A DNA stretch of 64,000 bases from Acidovorax sp. YS12 (GCA_021496925.1 CP053915.1:4057501-4121500); one strand, 5' to 3'. Shown: positions 1 to 8,402, numbered from the stretch's first letter. The notes: generated by a model not told the origin, from the sequence alone. Numbers and translations are program-made.

Positions 1-131
1 TGGCCCACATAGTCGTCCAGCAGCTTGGGGCGCAGCGCGCGCTCCAGCGCTTCTTCCTGCGGCGAGGCAGGGGCGGCGGAGACCACGCGCTTTGGTGGCG
101 CGGGGGCGAAGTCGTCGGTGTGGATGGTCAT
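1..131 (-). CDS. ruvB: Holliday junction DNA helicase RuvB, N-terminal fragment
   Basis: Only the first 43 codons lie in the window; the gene runs off the left edge. The translation begins MTIHTDDFAPAPPKR and continues through EEALERALRPKLLDDYVGQ, which is the typical RuvB amino-terminal segment ahead of the AAA+ Walker A. RuvB is the hexameric motor that drives branch migration of Holliday junctions with RuvA. The start lies 15 bp downstream of the ruvA stop, so the two form a ruvA-ruvB operon. Identification rests on this short N-terminus plus the ruvA neighbour. Confidence 0.9.
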   Translation of the reverse strand, partial: MTIHTDDFAPAPPKRVVSAAPASPQEEALERALRPKLLDDYVG

Positions 132-146
132 CGCGGGGCGCTGCGG

Positions 147-719
147 TTACTTGGCCAGCGCCTTCAGCGCCAGCTTGATGCCTTCGCTTACGCCCACGTC
201 GGCCGGCAGGGCCTTGAGGGCAGCGGCGGCCTCCTTGTCGCTGTAGCCCAGGGCCAGCAGCGCCTGCAGGATGTCGGCCTGGCTGTCGTCGACTGCGTGG
301 GCGCGCGCCCCCATGTCGGCGCCGAGCTTGCCCTTGAGCTCCAGCAGCAGGCGCTCGGCGGTTTTCTTGCCGATGCCGGGCACCTTCACCAGGCGGCCGC
401 TCTCCTGCAGCGAAATGGCCTGCGCCAGGTCCCGCACGCCCAGGCCCGAGAGGATGGACAGCGCCGTGCGCGGCCCCACGCCGCTGATCTTGATGAGTTC
501 GCGGAACGCCTGGCGCTCGGGCGCCGTGCCAAAGCCGTAGAGCAGCTGCGCGTCCTCGCGCACGATGAACTGGGTGAGCAGGCCCACGCGCTCGCCCACG
601 GCGGGCAGGTTGTAGAAGGTGCTCATGGGCACCAGCACCTCGTAGCCCACGCCGTTGCAGTCCACCAAGACCTCGGGGGGGTTCTTTTCCAGCAGCGTGC
701 CGGTCAATTTGCCTATCAT
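147..719 (-). CDS. ruvA: Holliday junction branch migration protein RuvA
   Basis: A protein of 190 aa, the normal RuvA length. It starts MIGKLTGTLLEKNPPEVLVD, the OB-fold domain I, and has the two helix-hairpin-helix motifs of domain II (ISGVGPRTALS near residues 78-88 and VPGIGKKTAER near 113-123). The C-terminal domain III contacts RuvB. RuvA binds the four-way junction and loads RuvB. The open frame extends far upstream, but the ATG at 719 gives the canonical start. The gene is divergent from phoH, leaving about 50 bp for both promoters. Confidence 0.97.
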   Translation of the reverse strand: MIGKLTGTLLEKNPPEVLVDCNGVGYEVLVPMSTFYNLPAVGERVGLLTQFIVREDAQLLYGFGTAPERQAFRELIKISGVGPRTALSILSGLGVRDLAQAISLQESGRLVKVPGIGKKTAERLLLELKGKLGADMGARAHAVDDSQADILQALLALGYSDKEAAAALKALPADVGVSEGIKLALKALAK

Positions 720-768
720 GCGAATCCTTTGCCGCACCTTCGGGCGGCGACCCACGGAATTATCAAGC

Positions 769-1719
769 GTGATCCTGCGCCACACCTTCACCCCGCACAA
801 CAACCTGCGCCTGTCCCACCTGTGCGGCCCGGCCGATGCGCACCTGCGCACCATCGAGCTGGCGCTGCAGGTCAAGATCGCCCACCGGCACGAACAGTTC
901 AAGGTGGACGGCCCCAAGGCCGCCGCCCAGCAGGCCATGGAGCTGCTGCAGGCGCTGTATGAAATGGCCGACCGCCCGATCCAGGACGACATGCTGCAGC
1001 TCATGCTGGCGGGCGACAGCGCCATGGTCGAGGCCGGGGACGGCGCCCAGGTGCTGCACACGCGCCGCGCCGACCTGCGCGCGCGCACGCCGCGCCAGAG
1101 CGTGTACCTGGACAACATCGCCACGCACGACATCACCTTCGGCATCGGCCCGGCAGGCACGGGCAAGACCTATCTCGCCGTGGCCTGCGCCGTCGATGCG
1201 CTGGAGCGCAGCCAGGTGCAGCGCATCGTGCTCACGCGTCCGGCCGTGGAGGCCGGCGAGCGCCTGGGCTTCCTGCCCGGCGACCTGACGCAGAAGGTGG
1301 ACCCGTACCTGCGCCCGCTGTACGACGCGCTGTACGAGCTGATGGGCTTCGACAAGGTGCAGAAGGCCTTCGAGCGCAACGCGCTGGAGATCGCGCCGCT
1401 GGCCTTCATGCGCGGGCGCACGCTGAACAACGCCTTCGTCATCCTCGACGAGGCGCAGAACACCACGCCCGAGCAGATGAAGATGTTCCTCACGCGCATC
1501 GGCTTCGGCGCCAAGGCCGTGGTCACGGGCGACGTGAGCCAGGTCGATCTGCCCAAGGGCGCCATGAGCGGCCTGGTGGACGCGGAGCGCGTGCTCCAGC
1601 GCGTGCAGGGCATCGCCATCTCGCGCTTCACCAGTGCCGACGTGGTGCGCCACCCGCTGGTGGCGCGCATCGTCGATGCCTACGACGCGCAACGCAGCCG
1701 GCGCAGCCCAGCCGCCTGA
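769..1719 (+). CDS. phoH: PhoH family ATPase (YbeZ/PhoH-like)
   Basis: A 316-aa cytoplasmic P-loop protein. Walker A is GPAGTGKT near residues 127-134 and Walker B is VILDEAQNT near 224-232, followed by a VVTGDVSQVDLP segment characteristic of PhoH. The family works with YbeY in rRNA maturation and RNA metabolism, and ybeY is the next gene. I place the start at the GTG of 769, giving (V)ILRHTFTPHNN, because homologues begin there as I remember them; an in-frame ATG at 718 would overlap the ruvA start. No CorC/YbeX gene follows ybeY, unlike the enterobacterial order. Confidence 0.93.
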   Translation: MILRHTFTPHNNLRLSHLCGPADAHLRTIELALQVKIAHRHEQFKVDGPKAAAQQAMELLQALYEMADRPIQDDMLQLMLAGDSAMVEAGDGAQVLHTRRADLRARTPRQSVYLDNIATHDITFGIGPAGTGKTYLAVACAVDALERSQVQRIVLTRPAVEAGERLGFLPGDLTQKVDPYLRPLYDALYELMGFDKVQKAFERNALEIAPLAFMRGRTLNNAFVILDEAQNTTPEQMKMFLTRIGFGAKAVVTGDVSQVDLPKGAMSGLVDAERVLQRVQGIAISRFTSADVVRHPLVARIVDAYDAQRSRRSPAA

Positions 1720-1731
1720 TTCTTCTCCCGA

Positions 1732-1779
1732 TTTGATAGCTGCCAGCGCTTGTCTGGCGGGCGCTGGAGGCCAAAATGG
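1732..1779. repeat. Short palindromic repeat copy; forms the ybeY ribosome-binding site
   Basis: An inverted repeat whose left arm reads GATAGCTGCCAGCGCTTG and whose right arm reads GCGCTGGAGGCCAAAATGG. Arms of this family recur many times in the window. The right arm contains GGAGG (1766-1770) and the ybeY ATG (1776), five bases apart. Confidence 0.85.
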
Positions 1780-2228
1780 CTTTGAACCAACTCACCCTGT
1801 CCCTGCAATTCGCGCGCGATGCCGCCGAACACCGCGCCACCCTGCCGCGCCACAAAGTGGCGCGCTGGATACGCCACGCGCTGGCCGTGGACGCGGAGAT
1901 CACCGTGCGCATCGTCGGCACCGGGGAAGGCCAGCGGCTCAACCGTGAATACCGTCAGAAGGACTACGCTACCAACGTGCTCACCTTCGACTACCAGCAG
2001 GCCCCCCTGGCCGTGGCCGACCTCGTGCTGTGCGCACCCGTGGTCGAGCGCGAGGCGCGCGAGCAGAACAAGACGCTGGAAGAACACTACGCCCACCTGC
2101 TGGTGCACGGCGCGCTGCACGCCCAGGGCTGGGACCACGAAACCAGCGCCGAAGATGCCGACGAGATGGAGGCCTACGAGACCGCCATCATGGAAGAACT
2201 GGGCTTTGCCGACCCGTATGCCAAATAG
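1776..2228 (+). CDS. ybeY: Endoribonuclease / rRNA maturation factor YbeY
   Basis: A 150-aa protein with the zinc-binding signature HGALHAQGWDH at residues 111-121; H111, H115 and H121 are the metal ligands of the family. YbeY is a single-strand-specific endoribonuclease acting in 16S rRNA 3'-end maturation and ribosome quality control. It lies 56 bp downstream of phoH, the usual pairing. The start is unambiguous: GGAGG stands five bases before the ATG, and both are contributed by an interspersed palindromic repeat. The stop codon is the first of several tandem in-frame stops. Confidence 0.96.
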   Translation: MALNQLTLSLQFARDAAEHRATLPRHKVARWIRHALAVDAEITVRIVGTGEGQRLNREYRQKDYATNVLTFDYQQAPLAVADLVLCAPVVEREAREQNKTLEEHYAHLLVHGALHAQGWDHETSAEDADEMEAYETAIMEELGFADPYAK

Positions 2229-2258
2229 GCCAAATAGGCCAAATAGGCCAAGTAAAAC
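2219..2258. repeat. 9-bp tandem repeat with serial in-frame stop codons
   Basis: The unit GCCAAATAG is present three times and followed by a degenerate GCCAAGTAA. The first unit carries the ybeY stop codon. Because the period is 9, every unit repeats the stop in the same frame, so four consecutive stops end ybeY. Confidence 0.9.
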
Positions 2259-2314
2259 ACCGTAACCCGGCAGGCAACCAATACGGCGGTGCTGCCCGCC
2301 TAAGATCGGCTCCG

Positions 2315-3064
2315 ATGTTCGATACCGCCTTGCTCCTCGCCGCCGCCTTCGTCGCTGGCGCGCTCAATGCCGTCGCCGGGGGCGGCAGCTTCCTCACGCT
2401 GCCCGCGCTGGTTTTCACCGGCGTGCCGCCCGTGGCCGCCAATGCCACCGGCACCGTGGCGCTGCTGCCCGGCTACATGGCGGGTGCCTGGGGCTTTCGC
2501 GAGGACATGGTGCCGCCGCCCGGCCTCTCGATGCGCACCGTGGTGGCGCTCTCGCTCATCGGCGGCTCGGCGGGCGCGGCGCTGCTGCTGTTCACGCCCG
2601 ATGCCACCTTCAAGAAAGTCGTGCCCTGGCTGCTGCTCGCGGCCACGGCCCTGTTCGCCTTCGGGCCGCAGTTGCGCCAATGGGCCGGGGCCAGCCACCA
2701 TGGCGCGCCGTCGCCGCTGCGGGCCGCGCTGGGCATGCTGGCCGTGGCGGCCTACGGCGGCTACTTCAACGGCGGCCTGGGCATCCTGCTGCTGGCGCTG
2801 TTCGGCCTGCTCGGGCAGACCCAGCTCCATGCCATGAACGGCATGAAGAACCTGGTCTCAGCCTTGCTCACGGCGATTGCCGTGGCCATCTATGCCGCGG
2901 GCGGCATCGTGCAGTGGCCGCAGGCGCTGGTGATGATGGTGGCCGCCACGGCGGGCGGCTACGGCGGGGCGCGCGTGGCGCGCCGGCTGCCCGCGCCGGT
3001 GCTGCGCTGGGGCATCGTGGCCACGGGGCTGGTGATGGCGGCGGTGTTCTTCTGGCGGCAGTAG
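2315..3064 (+). CDS. TauE/SafE (DUF81) family permease
   Basis: A hydrophobic 249-aa integral membrane protein with about eight predicted helices. The N-terminus FVAGALNAVAGGGSFLTLPA is the first half-repeat signature of TauE/SafE permeases; a related GYFNGGLGILLLAL appears in the second half near residue 150. The family exports or imports sulfite, sulfoacetate and other small organosulfur or carboxylate anions, but the substrate cannot be told here. The ATG at 2315 starts at the first membrane segment; the long upstream open frame is out-of-frame read-through of ybeY. Confidence 0.88.
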   Translation: MFDTALLLAAAFVAGALNAVAGGGSFLTLPALVFTGVPPVAANATGTVALLPGYMAGAWGFREDMVPPPGLSMRTVVALSLIGGSAGAALLLFTPDATFKKVVPWLLLAATALFAFGPQLRQWAGASHHGAPSPLRAALGMLAVAAYGGYFNGGLGILLLALFGLLGQTQLHAMNGMKNLVSALLTAIAVAIYAAGGIVQWPQALVMMVAATAGGYGGARVARRLPAPVLRWGIVATGLVMAAVFFWRQ

Positions 3065-3154
3065 CCTGCACGGGCGCGGCCATGCGCCAAACGGCGTATT
3101 CACCGTGCGCGCCTGGCGTGAAGAATGCAGGCGTGTTCATACCCAGGCCACGCC

Positions 3155-5239
3155 ATGCGCTCTTTTGCCCTGTACGCCCCCTGCCTGTGGATGGCGGCCC
3201 TGCTTGCCAGCACTGCCGTCCGTGCGCAGGAAAGCCACCTTCCCGGGGTCTTCGTCCATGGCCCGCGCGATGCGGCCATCGGCACGGCCGACAGCGCCAC
3301 CGAGGGGGCGGCGGAAAAAGCCGCGTTCCAGGCCCGCCCCAAGCTGCGCCCCGGGGACATCGTCGAAGCCGTGCCGGGCGTGGTGGCCACGCAGCACTCG
3401 GGTGACGGCAAGGCGAACCAGTACTTCCTGCGCGGGTTCAACCTCGACCACGGCACCGATTTCGCCATCACGGTGGATGGCATGCCCGTGAACATGCCCA
3501 CGCACGGGCATGGACAGGGGTTTGCCGACTTGAACTTCCTGATTCCGGAGCTGGTGTCCGGCGTGCACTACCGCAAGGGGCCGTACTTTGCCGACGGCGG
3601 AGACTTCTCGCTCGCCGGCAGCGCCGCGCTCGGCCATGTCAGCGCGCTCGATGCGCCCTTTGCCGAGGCCACGCTCGGCGCCCACGGTTTCCGGCGCCTG
3701 CTCGCGGCGGGCTCCCGCACCCGGGAAGACCATACCTGGCTCGGCGCCATCGCGCTGGAGGGGAACGACGGCCCCTGGGACGCACCCGAGCGCCTGCGCA
3801 AGGTCAACGCCGTGCTGCGCTATTCCCACGGCACGCCGGCGCGCGGCTTCAGCCTCACGGGCATGGCCTACCAGGGCCGCTGGAATGCCACCGACCAGAT
3901 TCCCGAGCGCCTGATGGCCAGCGGCGGGCTGTCCCGTTTCGGCTCGCTCAACCCCACCGACGGCGGGCGAAGCCGGCGCGCCAGCCTGTCGGGCCAGTGG
4001 TTCGCCCACACCCCCGAGGGCCAGACGCAGTTCGGCGCCTACGCCATCGACTACCGTTTCGCGCTGTTCTCGGACTTCACGTACTTCCTGAACGACCCTG
4101 TCCACGGCGACCAGTTCGAGCAGACCGACCGCCGCGGCATCTTCGGCGCGCACGCCCTGCACAGCCGGCCCAACCGCATCGCCGGGCTCGACGGCATCCT
4201 GCGCCTTGGCGCCCAGTGGCGTGGCGACCGCATCGGCGAGGTGGGGCTCTACCGCACGGTGGCACGCGAGCGCATCGCCACCGTGCGCGACGACCGGGTG
4301 GCGCAGGACCTGTTCTCGGTCCATGTCCAGCAGTTGCTGCACTTCAGCGCGCGCTGGCGTGGCTACCTGGGGCTGCGCGGCGACATGCTGCGCTACCGGG
4401 TGGACGGGCGCGAACCCGTGTACGGCAGGGCCAACAGCGGCCGTGGCCATGATGCGCTCGCCAGTCCCAAGGCGGGGCTGGCCTTCACCGCCACGCCGGC
4501 GCATGAGCTGTACCTGAACGCCGGCGCGGGGCTGCACAGCAACGATGTGCGCGGCGCCACGATCCGCACCGACCCGCAAAGCGGCCTGCCCGCCGACCCG
4601 GTGCCGGCGCTCGTGAAGGGGCGGGGCGCCGAGATCGGCTGGCGCTTCCAGCCGCACGACGGCCTGGCCCTCACGGCGGCGCTGTGGCAGCTCCAGCTCG
4701 ATTCGGAGCTGGTCTATGTGGGCGACGCTGGCACCACCGAGCCCGGCCGCGCCAGCACGCGGCACGGGCTGGAGGCCACCGTGCGCTGGCAGGCCCACCC
4801 GCGCTGGCGCCTGGAGGGCGACGTGGCGCTGTCGCGCGCCCGCTTCCGGGGCCAGGCGCCCGCAGGCGAGGGCAACCACATCGACAACGCCGTGGAGCGG
4901 GTCCTCGCCGCCGGGGTGGTCTATGCCAGCGGGCCACTGACGGCGGCCCTGCGCCTGCGCTACCTGGGGCCGCGCGCGCTGGATACGCGCGGCACCGTGC
5001 GCTCGCGCGCCGCCACGCTGCTGAACCTCGGCGTCCGCCATGCCGTGGACCGGCACCTGACGCTCGGGCTCGATCTTTTCAACCTGGCCGGAAGGCAGGA
5101 CAACGACATCGAGTACCTCTATGCCTCATGCACCGCTGGGGAGGTGGCGCGCGGCACCTGCGACGGCAGCATCGAGGGGCGCCACATCCACCCCGTGGAG
5201 CCGCGCAGCGCGCGCGTCAGCGCACGCTGGACGTTCTGA
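3155..5239 (+). CDS. TonB-dependent outer membrane receptor
   Basis: A 694-aa protein with a signal peptide (MRSFALYAPCLWMAALLAST, cleavage after VRAQ). The plug domain includes LRPGDIVEAVPGVVATQ and the motif NQYFLRGFNLDHGTDFAI followed by DGMPVNMPTHGHGQGFADLN. The remainder is beta-barrel rich and ends in the aromatic ARWTF expected of an outer-membrane barrel. Such receptors use TonB/ExbBD energy to import siderophores, metal chelates, sugars or vitamins. The His-rich PTHGHGQG segment recurs in a receptor subfamily I know from proteobacteria, but I cannot assign a substrate. No regulator or transport partner lies beside it. Confidence 0.92.
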   Translation: MRSFALYAPCLWMAALLASTAVRAQESHLPGVFVHGPRDAAIGTADSATEGAAEKAAFQARPKLRPGDIVEAVPGVVATQHSGDGKANQYFLRGFNLDHGTDFAITVDGMPVNMPTHGHGQGFADLNFLIPELVSGVHYRKGPYFADGGDFSLAGSAALGHVSALDAPFAEATLGAHGFRRLLAAGSRTREDHTWLGAIALEGNDGPWDAPERLRKVNAVLRYSHGTPARGFSLTGMAYQGRWNATDQIPERLMASGGLSRFGSLNPTDGGRSRRASLSGQWFAHTPEGQTQFGAYAIDYRFALFSDFTYFLNDPVHGDQFEQTDRRGIFGAHALHSRPNRIAGLDGILRLGAQWRGDRIGEVGLYRTVARERIATVRDDRVAQDLFSVHVQQLLHFSARWRGYLGLRGDMLRYRVDGREPVYGRANSGRGHDALASPKAGLAFTATPAHELYLNAGAGLHSNDVRGATIRTDPQSGLPADPVPALVKGRGAEIGWRFQPHDGLALTAALWQLQLDSELVYVGDAGTTEPGRASTRHGLEATVRWQAHPRWRLEGDVALSRARFRGQAPAGEGNHIDNAVERVLAAGVVYASGPLTAALRLRYLGPRALDTRGTVRSRAATLLNLGVRHAVDRHLTLGLDLFNLAGRQDNDIEYLYASCTAGEVARGTCDGSIEGRHIHPVEPRSARVSARWTF

Positions 5240-5285
5240 GGGGCCACCGCGCTGGGGTGCGGCGCGTGGCCGATTTGCTCTCAAA

Positions 5286-5330
5286 AAAATAGCTGCCAGC
5301 GCTTTCTGGACAAGCGCTGGCAGCTATTTT
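5286..5330. terminator. Perfect palindrome; repeat copy and likely bidirectional terminator
   Basis: Two perfectly complementary 19-bp arms, AAAATAGCTGCCAGCGCTT (5286-5304) and AAGCGCTGGCAGCTATTTT (5312-5330), surround a 7-base loop. It lies between the convergent TonB receptor and LysM genes, and the A/T-flanked arms give a U-tract on either strand. It is the most regular copy of the window-wide palindromic repeat. Confidence 0.85.
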
Positions 5331-5344
5331 GGCTTGAAAGCCGG

Positions 5345-5833
5345 TTACTTGGCGAGCGGCGGGATGCGCAGCTTCTGGCCGGGGTAGATCTTGTCCGGGT
5401 GCGTCAGCATGGGCTTGTTGGCCTCGAAGATCACCGGGTACTTGTTGGCGTCGCCGTAGAACTTCTTGGCGATGGCCGAGAGCGTGTCGCCGCGCACCAC
5501 GTCGTGGTACTGCGCCTCGGGCTCGGGGTTGGTCACGGCCATCTGGTTGTCCACGCTCTGCACGCTGGCCACGTTGCCGCAGCACAGGGTCACCTTTTCC
5601 TTGACGGCCTGCGTGGGCGCCTGGCCTTGCACGGTGACCTTGCCCTGGCTGCCGTCGAAGGCCACCTTCACGTCGCTCACGCCCAGGTTCTGCGCGCCGA
5701 TGTAGGTGGCGATGGCCTGCGCGGCCTTGGCATTGAGTTCATCCGCGGAGGGCGCGGCGGGCGTGGCCGCCTGTGCTTCCTTGCCGCCGAACAGCTTTTC
5801 ACCGGCTTCCTTGATGAAACTGAAAAGACCCAT
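5345..5833 (-). CDS. BON and LysM domain protein, Kbp/YgaU-like
   Basis: A 162-aa protein with no signal peptide. It starts MGLFSFIKEAGEKLFGGKEA, has a BON domain at about residues 40-105 and a C-terminal LysM domain from about 113 (HDVVRGDTLSAIAKKFYG, ending GQKLRIPP). This layout matches E. coli Kbp/YgaU, a cytoplasmic potassium-binding protein induced by osmotic stress; the K+-binding role here is by family analogy only. The gene is alone on this strand, convergent with the TonB receptor and divergent from the pantothenate kinase gene. Confidence 0.9.
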   Translation of the reverse strand: MGLFSFIKEAGEKLFGGKEAQAATPAAPSADELNAKAAQAIATYIGAQNLGVSDVKVAFDGSQGKVTVQGQAPTQAVKEKVTLCCGNVASVQSVDNQMAVTNPEPEAQYHDVVRGDTLSAIAKKFYGDANKYPVIFEANKPMLTHPDKIYPGQKLRIPPLAK

Positions 5834-5964
5834 GGTCCAACTCCTGTAGGTGGTGGTTGAGTGAGATCGAAGCGCCCACTGTAACGCCGCCGTGCGGCGT
5901 GTGGCCGTGGCGCGAGACGATTGTTCACTATCGCCTAGGAGGCAGGCGCCAGCGCAAAACTCGT

Positions 5965-5970
5965 GATAAT
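5965..5970 (+). promoter_or_regulatory. Putative -10 element of coaX
   Basis: The sequence TGATAAT ends only eight bases before the coaX ATG at 5979. If used, transcription would start at or within a few bases of the start codon and the mRNA would be leaderless. I see no good TTGACA-like -35 at the right distance, so this is tentative. Confidence 0.35.
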
Positions 5971-5978
5971 CGCGCCCT

Positions 5979-6776
5979 ATGACTTTTCTGGCCATAGACG
6001 TTGGCAACACCCGCCTCAAATGGGCGCTGTACGACGCGCCCCGCCCGGGCGCGGCATTGCTCGCGCATGGGGCCGAGTTCCTGGAGCACATCGAGCGTCT
6101 GGCCGAGCATGCCTGGGGGGCCTTGCCAGCGCCTTCGCGCATCCTGGGCTGCGTGGTGGCGGGCGATGCCGTGAAGCGCCGCGTGCGCGAGCAGGTGGAG
6201 CAGATGCCGCAGTGGGACGTGACGCCGCAGTGGGTGGTGTCCTCGGTGCAGGAGGCCGGGCTGGTGAATGGCTACGACCATCCGCTGCGCCTGGGGGCCG
6301 ACCGCTGGGTGGCCATGATCGGCGCGCGCCACCGCCTGCTGGCGCGCGGCGAGCGGCGGCCGCTGATCGTGGTCATGGTGGGCACGGCGGTGACCGTGGA
6401 GGCCATCGACGCCGAAGGGCGCTTCCTGGGCGGCCTGATCCTGCCGGGCCACGGCATCATGCTGCGCGCGCTTGAATCTGGCACGGCTGGCCTGCACGTG
6501 CCCACGGGCGAGGTGCGGCTTTTTCCCACCAACACCAGCGATGCGCTGACCAGCGGCGGCACCTACGCCATCGCCGGGGCCGTGGAGCGCATGTTCCAGC
6601 ACCTGGCGCAGCACTGCGGCCAGGAGCCGGCGTGCCTGATGACCGGCGGCGCCGGCTGGAAGATGGCGCCGAGCATGACGCGGCCCTTCGAGCTGGTGGA
6701 CCACCTGATTTTCGACGGCCTGCTCGAAATCGCCGCCCACCGCGTGGCGGCGGCGGCGCGCCAGGCGGCGGCCTGA
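5979..6776 (+). CDS. coaX: Type III pantothenate kinase
   Basis: A 265-aa protein of the ASKHA fold. It has the phosphate-1 motif DVGNTRLKW (residues 7-15), the pantothenate-binding GADRW (106-110) and GTAVTVEAID (135-144), all hallmarks of CoaX. It phosphorylates pantothenate in the first step of CoA biosynthesis and, unlike CoaA, is not feedback-inhibited by CoA and needs a monovalent cation. In many betaproteobacteria coaX follows birA; here it stands alone. A possible -10 element lies so close to the ATG that the transcript may be leaderless. Confidence 0.95.
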   Translation: MTFLAIDVGNTRLKWALYDAPRPGAALLAHGAEFLEHIERLAEHAWGALPAPSRILGCVVAGDAVKRRVREQVEQMPQWDVTPQWVVSSVQEAGLVNGYDHPLRLGADRWVAMIGARHRLLARGERRPLIVVMVGTAVTVEAIDAEGRFLGGLILPGHGIMLRALESGTAGLHVPTGEVRLFPTNTSDALTSGGTYAIAGAVERMFQHLAQHCGQEPACLMTGGAGWKMAPSMTRPFELVDHLIFDGLLEIAAHRVAAAARQAAA

Positions 6777-6797
6777 TCCGGCACGCGTCCGCGGGGG

Positions 6798-7574
6798 TCA
6801 GTCGTCGGCCAGTTCGGCGCGCGCCAGTTCCACGTCCAGGTGCTCCATGGCGTCCGCCGGCTCGCAGGCGGCCGCTTGTTCGTAGAGCTTGGTGGCTTCT
6901 TTCATTTTTTTGTCGCCTTCGAGCATGACCAGCGCGTTGGCGTATTCGATCATGGCGATGGCCGAGCCCGGGTTGAGCTTGAGCGCCTGCTGGAACAGCT
7001 TCAGCCCCGTGTCCTTCTTCGCTCCGTAGGTCATGCCGCCGATGAGCGCGCCCACCTTGTCGATCACTTCGGCGTGGAAGGCGCCCAGGGCGATATGGGC
7101 GTCGGCGTGCGCGGGGGCCAGGGCGATGGCCTTTTCCAGCGCGGTCTTGATCTTGCCGCCCAGGCCCTGGGCCAGCGCCTTGGCCACGCTGATGCCCTGG
7201 CTGTAGCGTCCCAGGGCGTAGGCGTGCCAATACCAGGCGTTGGCGTTGCCGGGCTCGGCCTGGGCTTGCGCTTCGGCGCGTTCGGCCACCTGGAGGAACA
7301 GGTCGAGCCGGTTCTTCTCCTTCGGCTCCAGGTAGGTGGCGTAGATGGCCTGGGCCTTGTTGGCTGCCGTGATGCCGGCGCCGCCCGCGGCCAGGCCGGC
7401 TTCGGTGGCGCGCTGGAACTCGCCGGCATGGAACAGGGCCCAGGCGTCGAGCACTTTCTTGTCGCTGGGGCAGGGTTCGGCGTCGCCCGCATGCAGGCGC
7501 GCCCATTGCTTCTTGGCGCTGGCGGCGGTGAAGGGGTAGTCGCTGGCATGGGGGAAAGCGGTCCAGGCGGCCAT
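6798..7574 (-). CDS. TPR-repeat protein of unknown function
   Basis: A 258-aa cytoplasmic protein, helix-rich, with tetratricopeptide-like repeats; the clearest are ANAWYWHAYALGRYSQGISV near the middle and TGLKLFQQALKLNPGSAIAM near residue 195. No signal peptide or catalytic motif. An AAGGAG box precedes the ATG. TPR proteins act as scaffolds for protein complexes; nothing shows the partner. It may be co-transcribed with the tetR-like gene just upstream (36 bp gap). Confidence 0.8.
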   Translation of the reverse strand: MAAWTAFPHASDYPFTAASAKKQWARLHAGDAEPCPSDKKVLDAWALFHAGEFQRATEAGLAAGGAGITAANKAQAIYATYLEPKEKNRLDLFLQVAERAEAQAQAEPGNANAWYWHAYALGRYSQGISVAKALAQGLGGKIKTALEKAIALAPAHADAHIALGAFHAEVIDKVGALIGGMTYGAKKDTGLKLFQQALKLNPGSAIAMIEYANALVMLEGDKKMKEATKLYEQAAACEPADAMEHLDVELARAELADD

Positions 7575-7610
7575 GGTGGTTGTCTCCTTATGGTTTTGTC
7601 GTTGAGGGTG

Positions 7611-8279
7611 TCAGGGTGTCGCGGTCGGTGTCTGGTAGGCGCTGGCGAGCGTGAGCAGGTGGGCGCGCTGGCTGGCCTCGAGGTAGGGCATCAGCAGGTT
7701 CAGCACGTGGTGCGCGCCGCGCAGCAGCGCGGCCTGGGCGCTCTCAGGCTCGAGTGCGCGGCGCGGGTCGCGCACGTACTCGAAGCTCAGCCAGTAGGTC
7801 AGCACCACGACCATGCTGGTGGCCGTGGGCTCCAGTTCGCGCGAGTCGATCTGCAGGGCCCCGGCGCGCTGCATGCCGTCGAGCAGCGTGCGCATGGCGC
7901 GGGTCTTGTGCTTGAGCACGGCCTGGAAATGTGTTTCCAGGCGCCGGTTCTTGGACAGCAGGTCGTTGAGGTCGCGGTACAGGAAGCGGTATTGCCAGAT
8001 CAGCTCGAACAGGGTGTGCATGAAGAACCAGGCGTCTTCCACGTTGCGCACGCCGGTGCTGGCGCCCAGGAGCTCGTCCAGGCTGGCGTTGTAGCGGTCG
8101 AACAGCGCGTTGATCAGCTCATCCTTGGCCGGGTAGTGGTAGTACAGGTTGCCGGGGCTGATGCGCAATTCGGCCGATATCAGCGTGGTCGAGACGTTGG
8201 GTTCGCCAAACCGGTTGAACAGGTCCAGCGTGGTTTCCAGAATGCGTTCGGCGGTGCGGCGCGGCGCTTTTTTCACCAT
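7611..8279 (-). CDS. TetR family transcriptional regulator
   Basis: A 222-aa protein with an N-terminal TetR helix-turn-helix: AERILETTLDLFNRFGEPNV, then a recognition helix ending GNLYYHYPAKDELI at about residues 45-58. The C-terminal ligand domain includes a run of aromatic residues (FMHTLFELIWQYRFLYRDLN). It is of the type that in proteobacteria often accompanies phasin, acyl-CoA or PHA genes. Upstream on the same strand is a phasin gene and beyond it, divergent, a fatty acyl-CoA reductase-like gene, so lipid-responsive control is a reasonable but unproven inference. Confidence 0.9.
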   Translation of the reverse strand: MVKKAPRRTAERILETTLDLFNRFGEPNVSTTLISAELRISPGNLYYHYPAKDELINALFDRYNASLDELLGASTGVRNVEDAWFFMHTLFELIWQYRFLYRDLNDLLSKNRRLETHFQAVLKHKTRAMRTLLDGMQRAGALQIDSRELEPTATSMVVVLTYWLSFEYVRDPRRALEPESAQAALLRGAHHVLNLLMPYLEASQRAHLLTLASAYQTPTATP

Positions 8280-8362
8280 GGATGCGGATCCTCATGCTCG
8301 TTCTTGCGGGCTACTCTAACCGACGATGCCGCGCGCTGGCATGGGGGTTGCGCAGGGTCGAT

Positions 8363-8402
8363 GCAAAGAAAACGGCTGCCGCACCCAAGGCGCGACAGCC
8401 GC
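8363..8402 (-). terminator. Rho-independent terminator of the phasin gene
   Basis: Read on the minus strand, CGGCTG and CAGCCG form a stem (8373-8402) continued by a GC-rich interior and followed by TTTTCTTT. It lies 40 bp beyond the phasin stop codon. Confidence 0.65.

Noticed and set aside
2030..2314. N-terminal extension of the TauE/SafE permease
   Set aside because: The extension is an out-of-frame reading of ybeY and of the 9-bp repeat; the ATG at 2315 opens directly on the first membrane helix.
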